DNA of 64,000 bases from Aquabacterium sp. (GCF_029946005.1 NZ_JAQSDR010000036.1:62001-126000); one strand, 5' to 3'; shown: positions 55,319 to 64,000, counted from the stretch's first letter. The notes: generated by a model from the sequence alone, not told the origin. Numbers and translations are program-made.

Positions 55319-56509
55319 ATGAGATCACCTGCACTCAAGTGGCTCTTCTTCCTTGCGTTCGGCGCAGACGCCAAGCAGCGCCTGCGGATCAAACGCTCGC
55401 TCATGGCCGCCACGGTTTACCTCCTGTGCATCGGCCTGCAGGTCTACGCCTACTACGTCGGCTACATGCACTTGGACGACGCCGAGCTGCTGTCGGCCGC
55501 CTGCATCGGCAACATCGTGTTCTGGTACGCCCTGCTGCGCTCAGGCATCAACCTGCGCTTCCAGGACCCGTCACTCACGCTGCCGCAGATCCTGTCGTCC
55601 TTGACGATCATCGTCGGGGCGTACTCCCTGACCGGGCCCGTGCACGGTTCGACCATGATGCTGCTGGCCCTGGTGCTGGTGTTCGGCATCTTCAACCTCA
55701 AGGCCAAGGGCGCCATGATCGCCGGGGCCTACACCGTGGTCATCATGGGCATCGCCATGGCCATCAAGGTTCAGACCGACCCAATCCACTACCCTTTCAA
55801 GCTGGAGTTCGCCCACTTCTGGATGACCGTGGCCATCGTGCCCACGATCTCTGGGCTGGCGGTGCAGCTGAGCAACATGCGCGAGAAGCTCAAAGCGCAA
55901 AAGAACGAACTGGCCGAGGCGCTGACCCGCATCCAGGTGCTGGCCACCCGCGATGAGCTGACTGGCCTGGTCAACCGCCGCCACATGCTGGACGTGCTGG
56001 GCCAGCACCAGAAGCGCCTCGAGCGCTCGGGCCACCACCGCTTCTGCCTGGCCATCCTGGACATTGACCACTTCAAGCGCGTCAACGACACCTATGGCCA
56101 CGGCGTGGGCGACGAGGTGCTGCGCCACTTCGCCGAGGAAGCGCAAAAAGTCATGCGCGACACCGACGTGCTGGCACGCTGGGGCGGCGAAGAATTCTTG
56201 CTGCTGCTCAACGACACCTCGCCCGCGCTGGCCAACATCGGCCTGGAGCGCATTCGCACTCACCTGGCCTCCATCGTCATGGCGCCCAGCCAGCCCGGCC
56301 TGACCGCGACCTTCTCGGCCGGCCTGACCGGCTACTGCGACAGCGAGCGGCTGGACGTGTGCATTGAGCGCGCCGACAAGGCGCTCTACAAGGCCAAGCG
56401 CGACGGGCGCAACCGCACGGTCATCCAGGCCAGCCCGGTTGAACTGCAAGACAGCCAGGCTGCCAAGGAGAACGCCGTCCAGCCCAGCGCCTCCAACACC
56501 GTGAGCTGA
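55319..56509 (+). CDS. Membrane-bound GGDEF diguanylate cyclase (first of tandem pair 3)
   Basis: A 396-residue cyclic-di-GMP synthase with the same six-helix module as pair 2 (LLRSGINLRFQDPSLTLPQ). The GGDEF domain has DIDHFKRVND, GGEEF at about 289-293 and the inhibitory site RDTD nine residues before it, so feedback control is likely. A Ser/Gln-rich tail of about 25 residues follows the domain. It is divergent from the cytochrome b561 operon and lies 25 bp upstream of a paralogue. Confidence 0.93.
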   Translation: MRSPALKWLFFLAFGADAKQRLRIKRSLMAATVYLLCIGLQVYAYYVGYMHLDDAELLSAACIGNIVFWYALLRSGINLRFQDPSLTLPQILSSLTIIVGAYSLTGPVHGSTMMLLALVLVFGIFNLKAKGAMIAGAYTVVIMGIAMAIKVQTDPIHYPFKLEFAHFWMTVAIVPTISGLAVQLSNMREKLKAQKNELAEALTRIQVLATRDELTGLVNRRHMLDVLGQHQKRLERSGHHRFCLAILDIDHFKRVNDTYGHGVGDEVLRHFAEEAQKVMRDTDVLARWGGEEFLLLLNDTSPALANIGLERIRTHLASIVMAPSQPGLTATFSAGLTGYCDSERLDVCIERADKALYKAKRDGRNRTVIQASPVELQDSQAAKENAVQPSASNTVS

Positions 56510-56534
56510 CGCGGGCACGAACCACCGCCCACCC

Positions 56535-57695
56535 ATGCACCCTGCCCTGACCCGCATCGGCGACCTCGTCCTGGGCACCGAACGCAAGGTCCGCCTGCGC
56601 GTGACCTTGGCGATGATCGCCTTCTATGGCTACAGCGTCAGCTCAATGCTGCTGCTGTTCGCCATCGACATCGGCTTGGTGGCCCGTCAGCCAGGCCTGT
56701 GGCTGCTGACCTACATGTGGGTGGGCATGACCACCTTCTACGTGCTGGTGCGCACGGACTGGTCTTCGCGGCTGGGCAATCCGGGCATGGACCTGCCGCA
56801 ATGCCTGTACGCCACCGCAGCCATCTTGTGGGCCTACATGATTGCTGGCGAAGTGCGCAGCTCGGTGTTGATGCTGGTGGCCCTGGTGCTGGTGTTTGGC
56901 ATGTTCTCGCTGAAGGCGCGCGAGGTGGTGATCCTCGGCATCTTCACCGTCGCCAGCCTGGGCGTCATCATGGCCGGCATGGCGATGCACGACCCCAAAC
57001 TGGATGCCCGCCTGGAGTTCATCCGCTTTGTGCTGGCCGCCGGTACCCTGCCCGCTGTATCCGGCGTGGCCTATTACGTCAGCCAGATGCGCGCGCGGCT
57101 CATCGAGCAAAAGGGCGAACTGGCCCACGCTTTTGCCCTGCTGCAGGAGGTCGCCTCGCGCGACGACCTGACCCGCCTGGTCAACCGCCGCCACATGCAA
57201 CAGCGCATCGAAGAAGAAGCCTTGATGCAGCTGCGCAGCGGCGAGCCCTTCTGCCTGGCCCTGATCGACCTGGACCATTTCAAGCGCGTCAACGACCTGC
57301 ACGGCCACGCCGTGGGCGACCAGGTGCTCAAGGAGTTTGCCGGGGCCGCCCTGCAAGCCCTGCGCCAAACCGATGTCCTGGCCCGCTGGGGTGGTGAGGA
57401 GTTCCTGCTCCTGCTGCCCAACGAACACCCCGACAGCGCCCAGGCTGCGCTCATGCGCATTGCGAAGTGCCTGCGGACTCACCAGCACAGCCCAGGTGCC
57501 AGCGGCCTGCCCGTGACCTTCTCGGCCGGCCTCACCGACCACCCCAGTGGCGAACCCCTGCGCGAAACGCTGGAGCGCGCCGATCAGGCCCTGTACGCCG
57601 CCAAGGCACAAGGCCGCAACCGCACAATCGCCCACTTCGCCACCGCCCTAACCCCTGCTCAGGCAAACACCTTGGCCGACGCCCGGCAAGTGTGA
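56535..57695 (+). CDS. Membrane-bound GGDEF diguanylate cyclase (second of tandem pair 3)
   Basis: A 386-residue paralogue of the preceding enzyme with the same membrane module (LVRTDWSSRLGNPGMDLPQ) and a GGDEF domain with DLDHFKRVND, GGEEF near 286-290 and an intact RQTD inhibitory site. Both members of this pair therefore look feedback-controlled, unlike pair 1. A hairpin follows its stop before the next kinase gene. Confidence 0.93.
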   Translation: MHPALTRIGDLVLGTERKVRLRVTLAMIAFYGYSVSSMLLLFAIDIGLVARQPGLWLLTYMWVGMTTFYVLVRTDWSSRLGNPGMDLPQCLYATAAILWAYMIAGEVRSSVLMLVALVLVFGMFSLKAREVVILGIFTVASLGVIMAGMAMHDPKLDARLEFIRFVLAAGTLPAVSGVAYYVSQMRARLIEQKGELAHAFALLQEVASRDDLTRLVNRRHMQQRIEEEALMQLRSGEPFCLALIDLDHFKRVNDLHGHAVGDQVLKEFAGAALQALRQTDVLARWGGEEFLLLLPNEHPDSAQAALMRIAKCLRTHQHSPGASGLPVTFSAGLTDHPSGEPLRETLERADQALYAAKAQGRNRTIAHFATALTPAQANTLADARQV

Positions 57696-57720
57696 GACAG
57701 TTGGGCCTGAGCCCCGGGGT

Positions 57721-57768
57721 ACACCACCTCCCGGGGCCCGGCTGTAAGCCCCGGTGGTGTCTGTCTTT
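57721..57768 (+). terminator. Bulged hairpin, probable terminator after cyclase pair 3
   Basis: ACACCACC (57721-57728) pairs with GGTGGTGT (57753-57760), and GGGGC with GCCCC forms an inner stem after a four-base bulge. CTGTCTTT follows. It separates the cyclase from the hybrid kinase start at 57776, though it could also affect translation of that gene. Confidence 0.55.
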
Positions 57769-57775
57769 CAGATCC

Positions 57776-59893
57776 ATGCACAGCCCTTCAGCTCCCGCCT
57801 GCGGCGACCCCATCGTCCAACTTCTCAACCGCCTGTCCAGCGTGGACGGCCCGGGCATGTCAGGCTGGGACCTGGTCCAGGCTCAGCTGACCGAGTTGAT
57901 GGTCTTCACCGGCAGCCCTTGCGGATTCATCGGTGACATCGTCGATGCGGCCTGCGGCCAACTGCAATTGCACAGCGCAGGCCCCCTGAGCTGGCCCAAC
58001 GACCCTCGCCAGGCTCCCTCCACCCTTTGGGCAGCCGTGCTGGACACCGGCGCTCCGGTGGTGAACAACCAAGTGAATGCCCAGGTCATCCAGGGCGTGC
58101 AAAGTTTCATGGGCTGGCCACTGCTGCGCGGCGGCCAGGTGATCGGCATCGTCGGCCTGGCCAACCGCTCGGGCGGGTACAGCGACCTGCTCCTCCTGCA
58201 ACTGCCCCCCGCGCTGGCCCTGCTCGCTGGCAGCATCGCGACTTGGCAGGCCGAGCACCGCCAACGTGAGGCGCTGACCGCCCTGGCCTTGTCGCGTGAG
58301 GCCGTGCGCAGCACCGAAGCGCAATACCGCCAGTTGTTCGATGTCGCCGGCATTGGCATCACCCGCTTGTCGTTGAACGGTCGCTTCCTCGACGTCAACC
58401 ACCGCTTCACCGAGATCACCCGCCGCACGCGAGAACAGCTGCTGCAGCTGAACCACCAAGACATCACCCACCCCGAAGACCTGGCCACCGACGAAGCCCT
58501 GGAAGCCTCGGCGCTGGAAGGGCAACGTCAGCGCTACAGCCTGGAAAAGCGCTACGTGCGACCCGACGGGCAAGTGGTCTGGGTGATGCTGTCGGTCACC
58601 CTGGTGCGCGATGCGCAAGGCCTGCCCCTGCACTTCGTGACCGTGAGCGAGGACATCAGCGAGCGCCGCCAGTTCGAAGAAGCCATGAACTCGGCCAAGG
58701 CCGCCGAACGGGCCAACAAGGAAAAAACCGATTTCCTGTCGCGCATGAGCCATGAGTTGCGCACGCCGCTGAACGCCATGCTGGGTTTCGCGCAATTGCT
58801 GCGCGTCGACCCCACCAATCCGATCAACGACGTCCAGCGCAAGAAGGTCGGCCACATCGAACGCGCTGGCGCCCACCTGCTGGCGATGCTCACCGATGTG
58901 CTGGACCTGTCCCGCATCGAGGCCGGGGGCTTGCCCCTGAACCTGGCGCCGCAGCGGCTGTCAAGCGTGCTGGAAGAGGCTGTGGCCCTGGTCAGCAACC
59001 AAGTCACCCAAAGCGATGTGCAACTGCTGCTGACGCCGCCCACTGAAGACCTCTTCGTCAAGGCCGACCAGGTCCGCTTGCGCCAAATCCTGGTCAACCT
59101 GATGACCAACGCCGTCAAGTACAACAAGCCGGGCGGGCGCGTCATGATCGAGGCCCAGGGCGTGCGCTCCTACGTCGTCATCACGGTCAGCGACACCGGG
59201 CGCGGCTTGAGCCAGGAGCAGCAATCCCACCTGTTCGAGCCCTTCAACCGCCTGGGCGCCGAGCGCACGTCGGTCGAAGGCACCGGCATTGGCCTGGTCA
59301 TCGTCAAGCGCTTGATCGACCTGATGCGCGGCCGCATCGAGATCAGCAGCCAGGTCGGCATCGGCTCCAGTTTCCGGGTGTGGTTGCCCGCCGCCCTCGA
59401 CCCCCAACCCTCGGCGGCTGACTCAGTCCATGGGCGCCTGGGCGCCCGCTCGGGCTGGAGCGCCTTCGATGCGCTCAACCCGGGCACCCTGACCCTGCTG
59501 TACGCTGAGGACAACGTCGTCAACGTGGAGCTGGTGCGTCAGGTCATGCACATGCGGCCCAAGTGGCACATGGACGTGGCGCGCAATGGCGCCGAGGCCA
59601 TCCAGATGGCGCGCGCCAGCCAGCCCGACCTGCTGCTGCTGGACATGCACCTGGGCGACATGAGCGGCCTGGACGTCTCCGATGTGCTGGCGCGCCAGGC
59701 GGAAACCGCCGGCATCCCGCGCGTGGGCCTGTCGGCCGACGCCATGCCCGATCAGATCGCCGCGGCCCGCGAGCGCGGCTTCCTGGACTACCTGACCAAG
59801 CCCCTGGACGTGTCACGGTTGCTCACCTTGCTGGACCGCTATGCCGAGCAGTTGATCGCGCAGGGCGACGAGGAAGAATCGGCCGAAGGCTGA
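57776..59893 (+). CDS. Hybrid sensor histidine kinase with GAF-like and PAS domains
   Basis: A 705-residue cytoplasmic hybrid kinase without membrane helices. Order: GAF-like domain (about 35-165), PAS/PAC (about 180-305, with YRQLFDVAGIGI and VSEDISERRQFEE), HisKA with H326 in MSHELRTPLN, HATPase_c (NLMTNAVKYN, DTGRGLS, GTGIGLVIVK) and a C-terminal receiver with D623 in LLLDMHLGDMSG and Lys in LTKPLD. The start at 57776 is preceded by the hairpin rather than a clear ribosome-binding site, so the exact start is less sure. No partner regulator is adjacent. Confidence 0.93.
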   Translation: MHSPSAPACGDPIVQLLNRLSSVDGPGMSGWDLVQAQLTELMVFTGSPCGFIGDIVDAACGQLQLHSAGPLSWPNDPRQAPSTLWAAVLDTGAPVVNNQVNAQVIQGVQSFMGWPLLRGGQVIGIVGLANRSGGYSDLLLLQLPPALALLAGSIATWQAEHRQREALTALALSREAVRSTEAQYRQLFDVAGIGITRLSLNGRFLDVNHRFTEITRRTREQLLQLNHQDITHPEDLATDEALEASALEGQRQRYSLEKRYVRPDGQVVWVMLSVTLVRDAQGLPLHFVTVSEDISERRQFEEAMNSAKAAERANKEKTDFLSRMSHELRTPLNAMLGFAQLLRVDPTNPINDVQRKKVGHIERAGAHLLAMLTDVLDLSRIEAGGLPLNLAPQRLSSVLEEAVALVSNQVTQSDVQLLLTPPTEDLFVKADQVRLRQILVNLMTNAVKYNKPGGRVMIEAQGVRSYVVITVSDTGRGLSQEQQSHLFEPFNRLGAERTSVEGTGIGLVIVKRLIDLMRGRIEISSQVGIGSSFRVWLPAALDPQPSAADSVHGRLGARSGWSAFDALNPGTLTLLYAEDNVVNVELVRQVMHMRPKWHMDVARNGAEAIQMARASQPDLLLLDMHLGDMSGLDVSDVLARQAETAGIPRVGLSADAMPDQIAAARERGFLDYLTKPLDVSRLLTLLDRYAEQLIAQGDEEESAEG

Positions 59894-59911
59894 ATGGCGC
59901 CCAGCGCGTGG

Positions 59912-60445
59912 TCACCAGTTCAGGTCGCTGAAAAATCGCCCGCCGTGAAACACCAAAGGCGCCGCTCCGATGCGGCGATTGCAATGCGCCACCTGGCTGA
60001 CGAAGATGACGTGGTCGCCCGCGTCGTGGTGGCTGCGGTGCGCGCATTCAAACACCGCCACGGCCCCGGGGATCACGGGCGCGCCGGTCAAGCCTTCGCG
60101 CCACTGCACGCCTTCAAAACGGTCGATGCCCTTGCGCGCGAAGCGCTCGGCCAGTTGCCGTTGGTCCGCCGCCAGCACATTGATGGCGTAGTGCGTGGCC
60201 GACAAAAAGGCCGACAGCGACGACGATTGCCGCGCCAAGCTCCACAACACCAGGGGTGGCGACAGCGACACCGAGTTGAAGGAATTGGCCGTGAGCCCCA
60301 CCAGCACGCCTTCGGGCGTGCGGGCCGTGACGATGGTCACCCCGGTGGTGAATTGCCCCAGGGCCGCGCGAAACTCTTCGGGGGTGAAGGGCGTGCTCAA
60401 GGGCTCGGGCGTGTCGGCGGCAGCGGGGTCGGAAGGCAGGGACAT
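59912..60445 (-). CDS. Flavin reductase family protein (HpaC-like)
   Basis: A 177-residue flavin reductase-like domain that typically supplies reduced FMN or FAD to a monooxygenase. Recognisable are FRAALGQFTTGVTIVTA, GLTANSFNSVSLSPPLVLWSL (flavin-binding) and the C-terminal HRSHHDAGDHVIFVSQV with PLVFHGGRF. No monooxygenase lies next to it. It is followed by and separated from the methyltransferase gene by 64 bp. Confidence 0.93.
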   Translation of the reverse strand: MSLPSDPAAADTPEPLSTPFTPEEFRAALGQFTTGVTIVTARTPEGVLVGLTANSFNSVSLSPPLVLWSLARQSSSLSAFLSATHYAINVLAADQRQLAERFARKGIDRFEGVQWREGLTGAPVIPGAVAVFECAHRSHHDAGDHVIFVSQVAHCNRRIGAAPLVFHGGRFFSDLNW

Positions 60446-60509
60446 CGGGGCGTTGATCGGGTCATTTGGCCAGGCAAGGCCACAGTGTAGACGCCCGGCC
60501 CGGCGCGCG

Positions 60510-61256
60510 TCACAGCGTGGGACGGTACATCCACACGGGCCGCCCGCCTTCCAGCGTCAAACGGGCCTGCGGCTTGAGCGGCACACCGCTGGCATCCACC
60601 GCCTCGAACTCCAGGCTGACCAACCAGGCGCCGGGCTTGAGTTCACGGCGTGCCTTCTCTACCGCGCGGGGCATGGACTCGGGGCGCTGGAACAGGTAGA
60701 CCATGTCAAAGCCGGACCAATCGGCCGCCCACATGTCGGCGCGGCGCACGCTGGCCCAGGGGCAGCGCAGGCCACACACCAGGCGCCAGGGCCAGCTCCA
60801 CTCGATGCCGTGCAGCTCGGCCCCCGGGTAGGCGCGGTGCAACTCGGCCAGGCCATCGCCCAGGCCACACCCGGCGTCCAGGATGCGGGCCTGGGCGGGC
60901 AAGGGGGCGTGCTTGGGCAGATCCGTCAGGGCACCGCGCGGGGTGGGGAACACCGGCGCATCGCGCCAGGCGTTGACGGGGTAGGCCAGCAGCAACAGGC
61001 CCAAAGGCGCCAACCAGGCCCAGGCGGGCAGACCGCTGCCCTGCCCCAACGCCAATGCCGACAGCGGGAAGCCACCGGCCACGAACACGCGCCGCCAAGG
61101 CGTGGTGGCCACCTTGGGCAGCAAGGTGAGCAAGGCGCCCAGGGCGGTCGGCAAAGCCAGCACCGCCCACAGGGGCGCACCCGCAAAGCGCAAGGCAAAG
61201 CACAGGCCCCAGGCCAGTGCCCAGCTCAGCAAGGCGGGCAGTGGCCAGGGCCCCAT
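60510..61256 (-). CDS. Membrane-anchored class I SAM-dependent methyltransferase
   Basis: A 248-residue protein with four hydrophobic segments in the first 100 residues followed by a Rossmann methyltransferase domain (LDAGCGLGDGLAELHRAYPGAELHGIEWS, motif I, and DMVYLFQRPES, motif IV). Membrane-anchored methyltransferases of this form occur beside parB in betaproteobacteria; the substrate is unknown. It follows parB on the same strand by 32 bp, so it is probably the last gene of the rsmG-parA-parB cluster. Confidence 0.85.
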   Translation of the reverse strand: MGPWPLPALLSWALAWGLCFALRFAGAPLWAVLALPTALGALLTLLPKVATTPWRRVFVAGGFPLSALALGQGSGLPAWAWLAPLGLLLLAYPVNAWRDAPVFPTPRGALTDLPKHAPLPAQARILDAGCGLGDGLAELHRAYPGAELHGIEWSWPWRLVCGLRCPWASVRRADMWAADWSGFDMVYLFQRPESMPRAVEKARRELKPGAWLVSLEFEAVDASGVPLKPQARLTLEGGRPVWMYRPTL

Positions 61257-61288
61257 GCCGGTCGTGTCTTGGCGTGCGTGCTGACGCG

Positions 61289-62191
61289 TCAGGCCTGCGG
61301 GCCGCCGCGCAGCTTGTCGATCAAACCGTTGAGCTCTTCCAGGCTGCCGAACTGGATGGCCAGCTCGCCCTGCTCACCCCGCTTGGTGCGCTTCTTCACG
61401 CGGATCTCCAGTTGCGCGGTCAGCAGGTCGGACAGCTCCTCTTCCAGGCGCAGCACGTCGCGCGACTTGTCGCCCTTGATGCGCATCAGCGGCGTCTGCC
61501 GCCCTGCCCCAATCTGCTTGTTGACCAGTTTTTCCGCATCGCGCACGCTGAGCTTCTTGCCCGCGATCTCGTGCGCGGTGGTGACCTGCTGGGCCTTGTC
61601 GAGCGACAGCAGGGCGCGGGCGTGGCCCATGTCGATGTCACCGGCCATCAGCATGCCTTGCACCGCGTCGGCCAGATTCAGCAGGCGCAGCAGGTTGCTG
61701 GCGGCGCTGCGTGAGCGGCCCACCGATTGGGCGGCCTGTTCGTGGGTCATGCCGAATTCTTGCGTCAGGCGTTGCAGGCCTTGGGCTTCTTCCAGCGGGT
61801 TCAGGTCTTCGCGCTGGATGTTCTCGATCAGCGCCATCACGGCGGCCGATTCGTCGGGCACATCTTTGACCAGCACCGGCACTTCGGTCAGGCCGGCCAG
61901 CTTGGCGGCGCGCGAGCGGCGTTCACCCGCGATGATCTCGTAGCGCCCCTCGCCGATGGGCCGCACCAGGATCGGCTGCATGATGCCCTGGGTGCGGATG
62001 CTCTCGGCCAGCTCGTACAGCGAGCCCTCGTCCATGCGCGTGCGCGGCTGGTACTTGCCGGCCTGCATCAGTGACAGCTTCAAGGTCGTGGGGGGGCCTT
62101 CGGCGGCCGGAGCTGCGGGAGTGTCGCTGACTTTGGGGCCCAGCAAGGCCTCCAGGCCCAGCCCCAGGCCTTTGGATTTTTTGGTCGCCAT
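61289..62191 (-). CDS. parB: Chromosome partitioning protein ParB
   Basis: A 300-residue CTP-dependent DNA clamp that loads at parS and organises the origin region. It has the N-terminal ParA-stimulating segment, the CTP-binding GERRSRAA at 89-96, a helix-turn-helix (HEQAAQSVGRSRSAASNLLRLL) near 155-180 and a C-terminal dimer domain. I start at MATKKSKG; the frame continues 15 codons upstream without homology. A near-perfect parS lies 1.5 kb away in rsmG. A small hydrolase gene separates it from parA. Confidence 0.97.
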   Translation of the reverse strand: MATKKSKGLGLGLEALLGPKVSDTPAAPAAEGPPTTLKLSLMQAGKYQPRTRMDEGSLYELAESIRTQGIMQPILVRPIGEGRYEIIAGERRSRAAKLAGLTEVPVLVKDVPDESAAVMALIENIQREDLNPLEEAQGLQRLTQEFGMTHEQAAQSVGRSRSAASNLLRLLNLADAVQGMLMAGDIDMGHARALLSLDKAQQVTTAHEIAGKKLSVRDAEKLVNKQIGAGRQTPLMRIKGDKSRDVLRLEEELSDLLTAQLEIRVKKRTKRGEQGELAIQFGSLEELNGLIDKLRGGPQA

Positions 62192-62242
62192 AGCGGGGGA
62201 TTGTCCGTCAGTTTCCGAGTGAACCGCGTCAGCCACTTCAAC

Positions 62243-62818
62243 TCACCAGCCGGACACCGTCGCTTGCAGATCGCGCCAGCCGTCGGGCCAGTCGCCATGG
62301 CCGGAGGCTTCGTTGACATGGCCTGCGTCGCCCAGGTCCTGCAGCTCTGCGCCCCAATCCTGAGCGAGCACCTGGCTGCGCTCAAACGCGGCGTAGGGAT
62401 CGGTGCGCGATGCCAGGACGATGGCTGGAAAAGGCAGCTGCCGCCGCACCACACTGCGCCAGCTCTGCAATTGCGGCGCGGCGGTCGCGGCATTGGGCGG
62501 CCCATCCAGGTCGGGTGGAGCCACCAGCCAAGCCCCTTTGACGCGGTGCGTGTGTTGGGAATGGGCCGCCCACGCCGCCACCAGGTGGCAGCCCAGACTG
62601 TGGGCCACCAGGATGGCAGGTCTTTGCGCCAAGCCCGGGCCGGCCAGCAAAACCTCGTCCAGGTTCATCATCCAGTCGCCTCGTTTGGGCCACACCCAGT
62701 CGTCTTGGTCCACCTTCAAGAATGGGACTTGCTGCCCGTGAAGCTGTGGCCAGCGGCTTTGCCAGTGCTTCGCCCCCGAGTCGTGCCAGCCTGGGAGGAT
62801 GAAGAATGACGTCGTCAT
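62243..62818 (-). CDS. RBBP9/YdeN-family alpha/beta hydrolase
   Basis: A 191-residue serine hydrolase-like protein. The nucleophile Ser lies in VAHSLGCHLVAAW, the acid in ASRTDPYAAFE and the His in GDAGHVNEASGHGDWPDGW, the typical RBBP9/YdeN order. The substrate is unknown. It lies between parA and parB with gaps of about 18 and 51 bp, so it is probably cotranscribed although it has no known role in partitioning. Confidence 0.9.
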   Translation of the reverse strand: MTTSFFILPGWHDSGAKHWQSRWPQLHGQQVPFLKVDQDDWVWPKRGDWMMNLDEVLLAGPGLAQRPAILVAHSLGCHLVAAWAAHSQHTHRVKGAWLVAPPDLDGPPNAATAAPQLQSWRSVVRRQLPFPAIVLASRTDPYAAFERSQVLAQDWGAELQDLGDAGHVNEASGHGDWPDGWRDLQATVSGW

Positions 62819-62836
62819 GCCCGGATTCTGGCTTGT

Positions 62837-63616
62837 TCAGACCAACGACTTGTTCGCCACCCGCTCGACCACTTCCTGGGCAAAGGCCACGAAGGCCTGG
62901 GCGCCCTTGGAGCTGGGGTCGAACACCACGCCCGGCACACCATAGCTGGGCGCCTCGGCCAGGCGAACATTGCGCGGGATCACGGTGTTGAACACCTTGT
63001 CGCCAAAGTGGGCCTTGAGTTGATCGCTCACTTGCTGCTGCAGCGTGATGCGCGGGTCGTACATCACCCGCAACAGGCCGATCAGTTGCAGATCACGGTT
63101 CAAGTTGGCGTGCACTTGCTTGACGGTGTTGACCAGGTCGGTCAGGCCTTCCAGTGCGAAGTATTCACACTGCATGGGCACGATCACGCCATGGGCGCAG
63201 GTCAGGCCATTGAGGGTCAACAGGCTGAGTGACGGGGGGCAGTCGATCAGCACGAAGTCATACTCTGCGGCCACGGCCTCAAGCGCGGTTTTTAGGCGCC
63301 GATCGCGCCGCTCCAGGGGCACGAGTTCGATCTCGGCACCGGCCAAATCGCGGTTGGCGCCCAACACGTCATAGCCGCCCTTGGGACTGCGCTGGCGCGC
63401 CTCGGCGATGGTCACGTCTTCCAGCAGCACGTCGTAGACGGTGTTCGCCAAGGTGCGCTTGTCCACGCCTGAGCCCATGGTGGCGTTGCCTTGCGGGTCA
63501 AGATCGACGATGAGGACGCGCTGGCCGACTTGGGCCAAGCCGGCCGCCAGGTTGACGGTGGTGGTGGTCTTGCCGACCCCGCCCTTTTGGTTGGCAATGC
63601 AGAAGATGTGCGGCAT
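62837..63616 (-). CDS. parA: Chromosome partitioning ATPase ParA (Soj)
   Basis: A 259-residue deviant-Walker ATPase that moves ParB-parS complexes during chromosome segregation. KGGVGKTTT begins at residue 11, followed by LIVDLDPQGNATMGSG and FVLIDCPPSLSLLTLN. I start at MPHIFCIAN; codons upstream overlap the rsmG side without homology. It is encoded 17 bp after rsmG on the same strand. Confidence 0.97.
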   Translation of the reverse strand: MPHIFCIANQKGGVGKTTTTVNLAAGLAQVGQRVLIVDLDPQGNATMGSGVDKRTLANTVYDVLLEDVTIAEARQRSPKGGYDVLGANRDLAGAEIELVPLERRDRRLKTALEAVAAEYDFVLIDCPPSLSLLTLNGLTCAHGVIVPMQCEYFALEGLTDLVNTVKQVHANLNRDLQLIGLLRVMYDPRITLQQQVSDQLKAHFGDKVFNTVIPRNVRLAEAPSYGVPGVVFDPSSKGAQAFVAFAQEVVERVANKSLV

Positions 63617-63633
63617 GCCGCCATTATCCCTTG

Positions 63634-64000
63634 CTACTGGCGCATCCAGACCAAGCACCGCTCGGCATCCAGCCCAGGAACCTGCAGTTGTTCCACGTGA
63701 AACACACTCACGCCATCAGGCAAGGCGGTGATTTCATCCACGGGATGCTTGCCTTTCATGGCCATCCACACGCCCTGTGGTGCCAGCAAATGCTGGGTCA
63801 AGGCCACGAAGTCATGCAACGAGGCGAAGGCCCGCGAAGTGATCACCTGCCAGGGTTTTGCCTTGAGGTCTTCCACGCGCGAATGCTCGGCCTTGAGGTT
63901 GGGCAGGCGCAACTCGGCCGCCACCTGTCGGACAAAGGCGGCTTTTTTGGCCACGGAGTCCACGCAGACCACCTCCAGTTGCGGCATGGTGATGGCCAGG
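63634..64000 (-). CDS. rsmG: 16S rRNA (guanine-527-N7)-methyltransferase, C-terminal part (5' end outside window)
   Basis: Only the last 122 codons of rsmG are in the window. Visible are the LEVVCVDSVAKKAAFVRQV and AEHSRVEDLK segments, ITSRAFASLHDFV and the C-terminal VSVFHVEQL, all of which match RsmG (GidB), which methylates G527 of 16S rRNA. The parS sequence encodes the FHVE part of the tail. The rest lies beyond the right edge. Confidence 0.93.
   Translation of the reverse strand, partial: LAITMPQLEVVCVDSVAKKAAFVRQVAAELRLPNLKAEHSRVEDLKAKPWQVITSRAFASLHDFVALTQHLLAPQGVWMAMKGKHPVDEITALPDGVSVFHVEQLQVPGLDAERCLVWMRQ
63689..63704. other. parS centromere-like site within rsmG
   Basis: TGTTCCACGTGAAACA matches the parS consensus TGTTTCACGTGAAACA at 15 of 16 positions and lies inside the 3' end of rsmG, a classic location near the origin. 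ParB encoded nearby should bind it. Confidence 0.93.

Overview
This is 64 kb of a GC-rich bacterial chromosome, most likely from a betaproteobacterium of the order Burkholderiales (Comamonadaceae or a Leptothrix/Aquabacterium-like relative). The reasons are the gene families and their order (thiL-pgpA-pncC, dapF-DUF484-xerC, rsmG-parA-parB), an S-adenosylhomocysteine riboswitch before ahcY, two PEP-CTERM proteins, cytochrome b561 with YceI proteins, and many membrane-bound diguanylate cyclases. I cannot fix the genus from sequence alone. The right edge carries rsmG, parA, parB and a near-perfect parS site, so it probably lies close to the replication origin.

Layout. 1-5 kb: a truncated winged-helix/ATPase regulator and a tandem pair of diguanylate cyclases, one of them frameshifted by a 14-bp duplication. 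5-8 kb: a small holin-like membrane protein, then a secreted protein translationally coupled to a TPR O-GlcNAc-transferase-like enzyme. 8-15 kb: thiL-pgpA-pncC, a second cyclase pair and the malic enzyme maeB. 15-21 kb: a secreted guanyl-specific RNase with a barstar inhibitor, an NDUFA9-like protein, a soluble lytic transglycosylase, 5-formyl-THF cyclo-ligase and a PEP-CTERM protein. 21-31 kb: methyl-cycle genes metF, tlyA, ahcY (with riboswitch) and metK, interspersed with prfC, a lipase, an HD-GYP protein and a second PEP-CTERM protein. 31-38.7 kb: a cupin, an MscS channel, a membrane-anchored trehalose-6-phosphate synthase with otsB, glucokinase and two LpxL-type acyltransferases.

38.7-44.4 kb is the accessory part: a 1355-residue protein with an XRE helix-turn-helix, a possible nuclease-like domain and a long helical tail, transcribed divergently from an AbiE-type toxin-antitoxin pair. 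A 63-bp AT-rich spacer separates them; a perfect palindrome straddles the large gene's start codon and predicted -10 box. I regard this as the best candidate for an undescribed (probably anti-phage) system.

44.4-64 kb returns to core genes: a chemoreceptor, dapF-DUF484-carbonic anhydrase-xerC, an AraC regulator, an HDOD protein, two orphan hybrid histidine kinases, a YceI/cytochrome b561 operon, a third cyclase pair, a flavin reductase, a methyltransferase and the parB-hydrolase-parA-rsmG cluster.

Taken together, signalling is prominent: six GGDEF enzymes in three tandem pairs and one HD-GYP protein act on cyclic di-GMP, with two hybrid kinases and a chemoreceptor alongside. MetK, AhcY and MetF form most of the activated-methyl cycle, and OtsA, OtsB and Glk connect glucose to trehalose. 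I saw no tRNA, rRNA, CRISPR array or insertion sequence.
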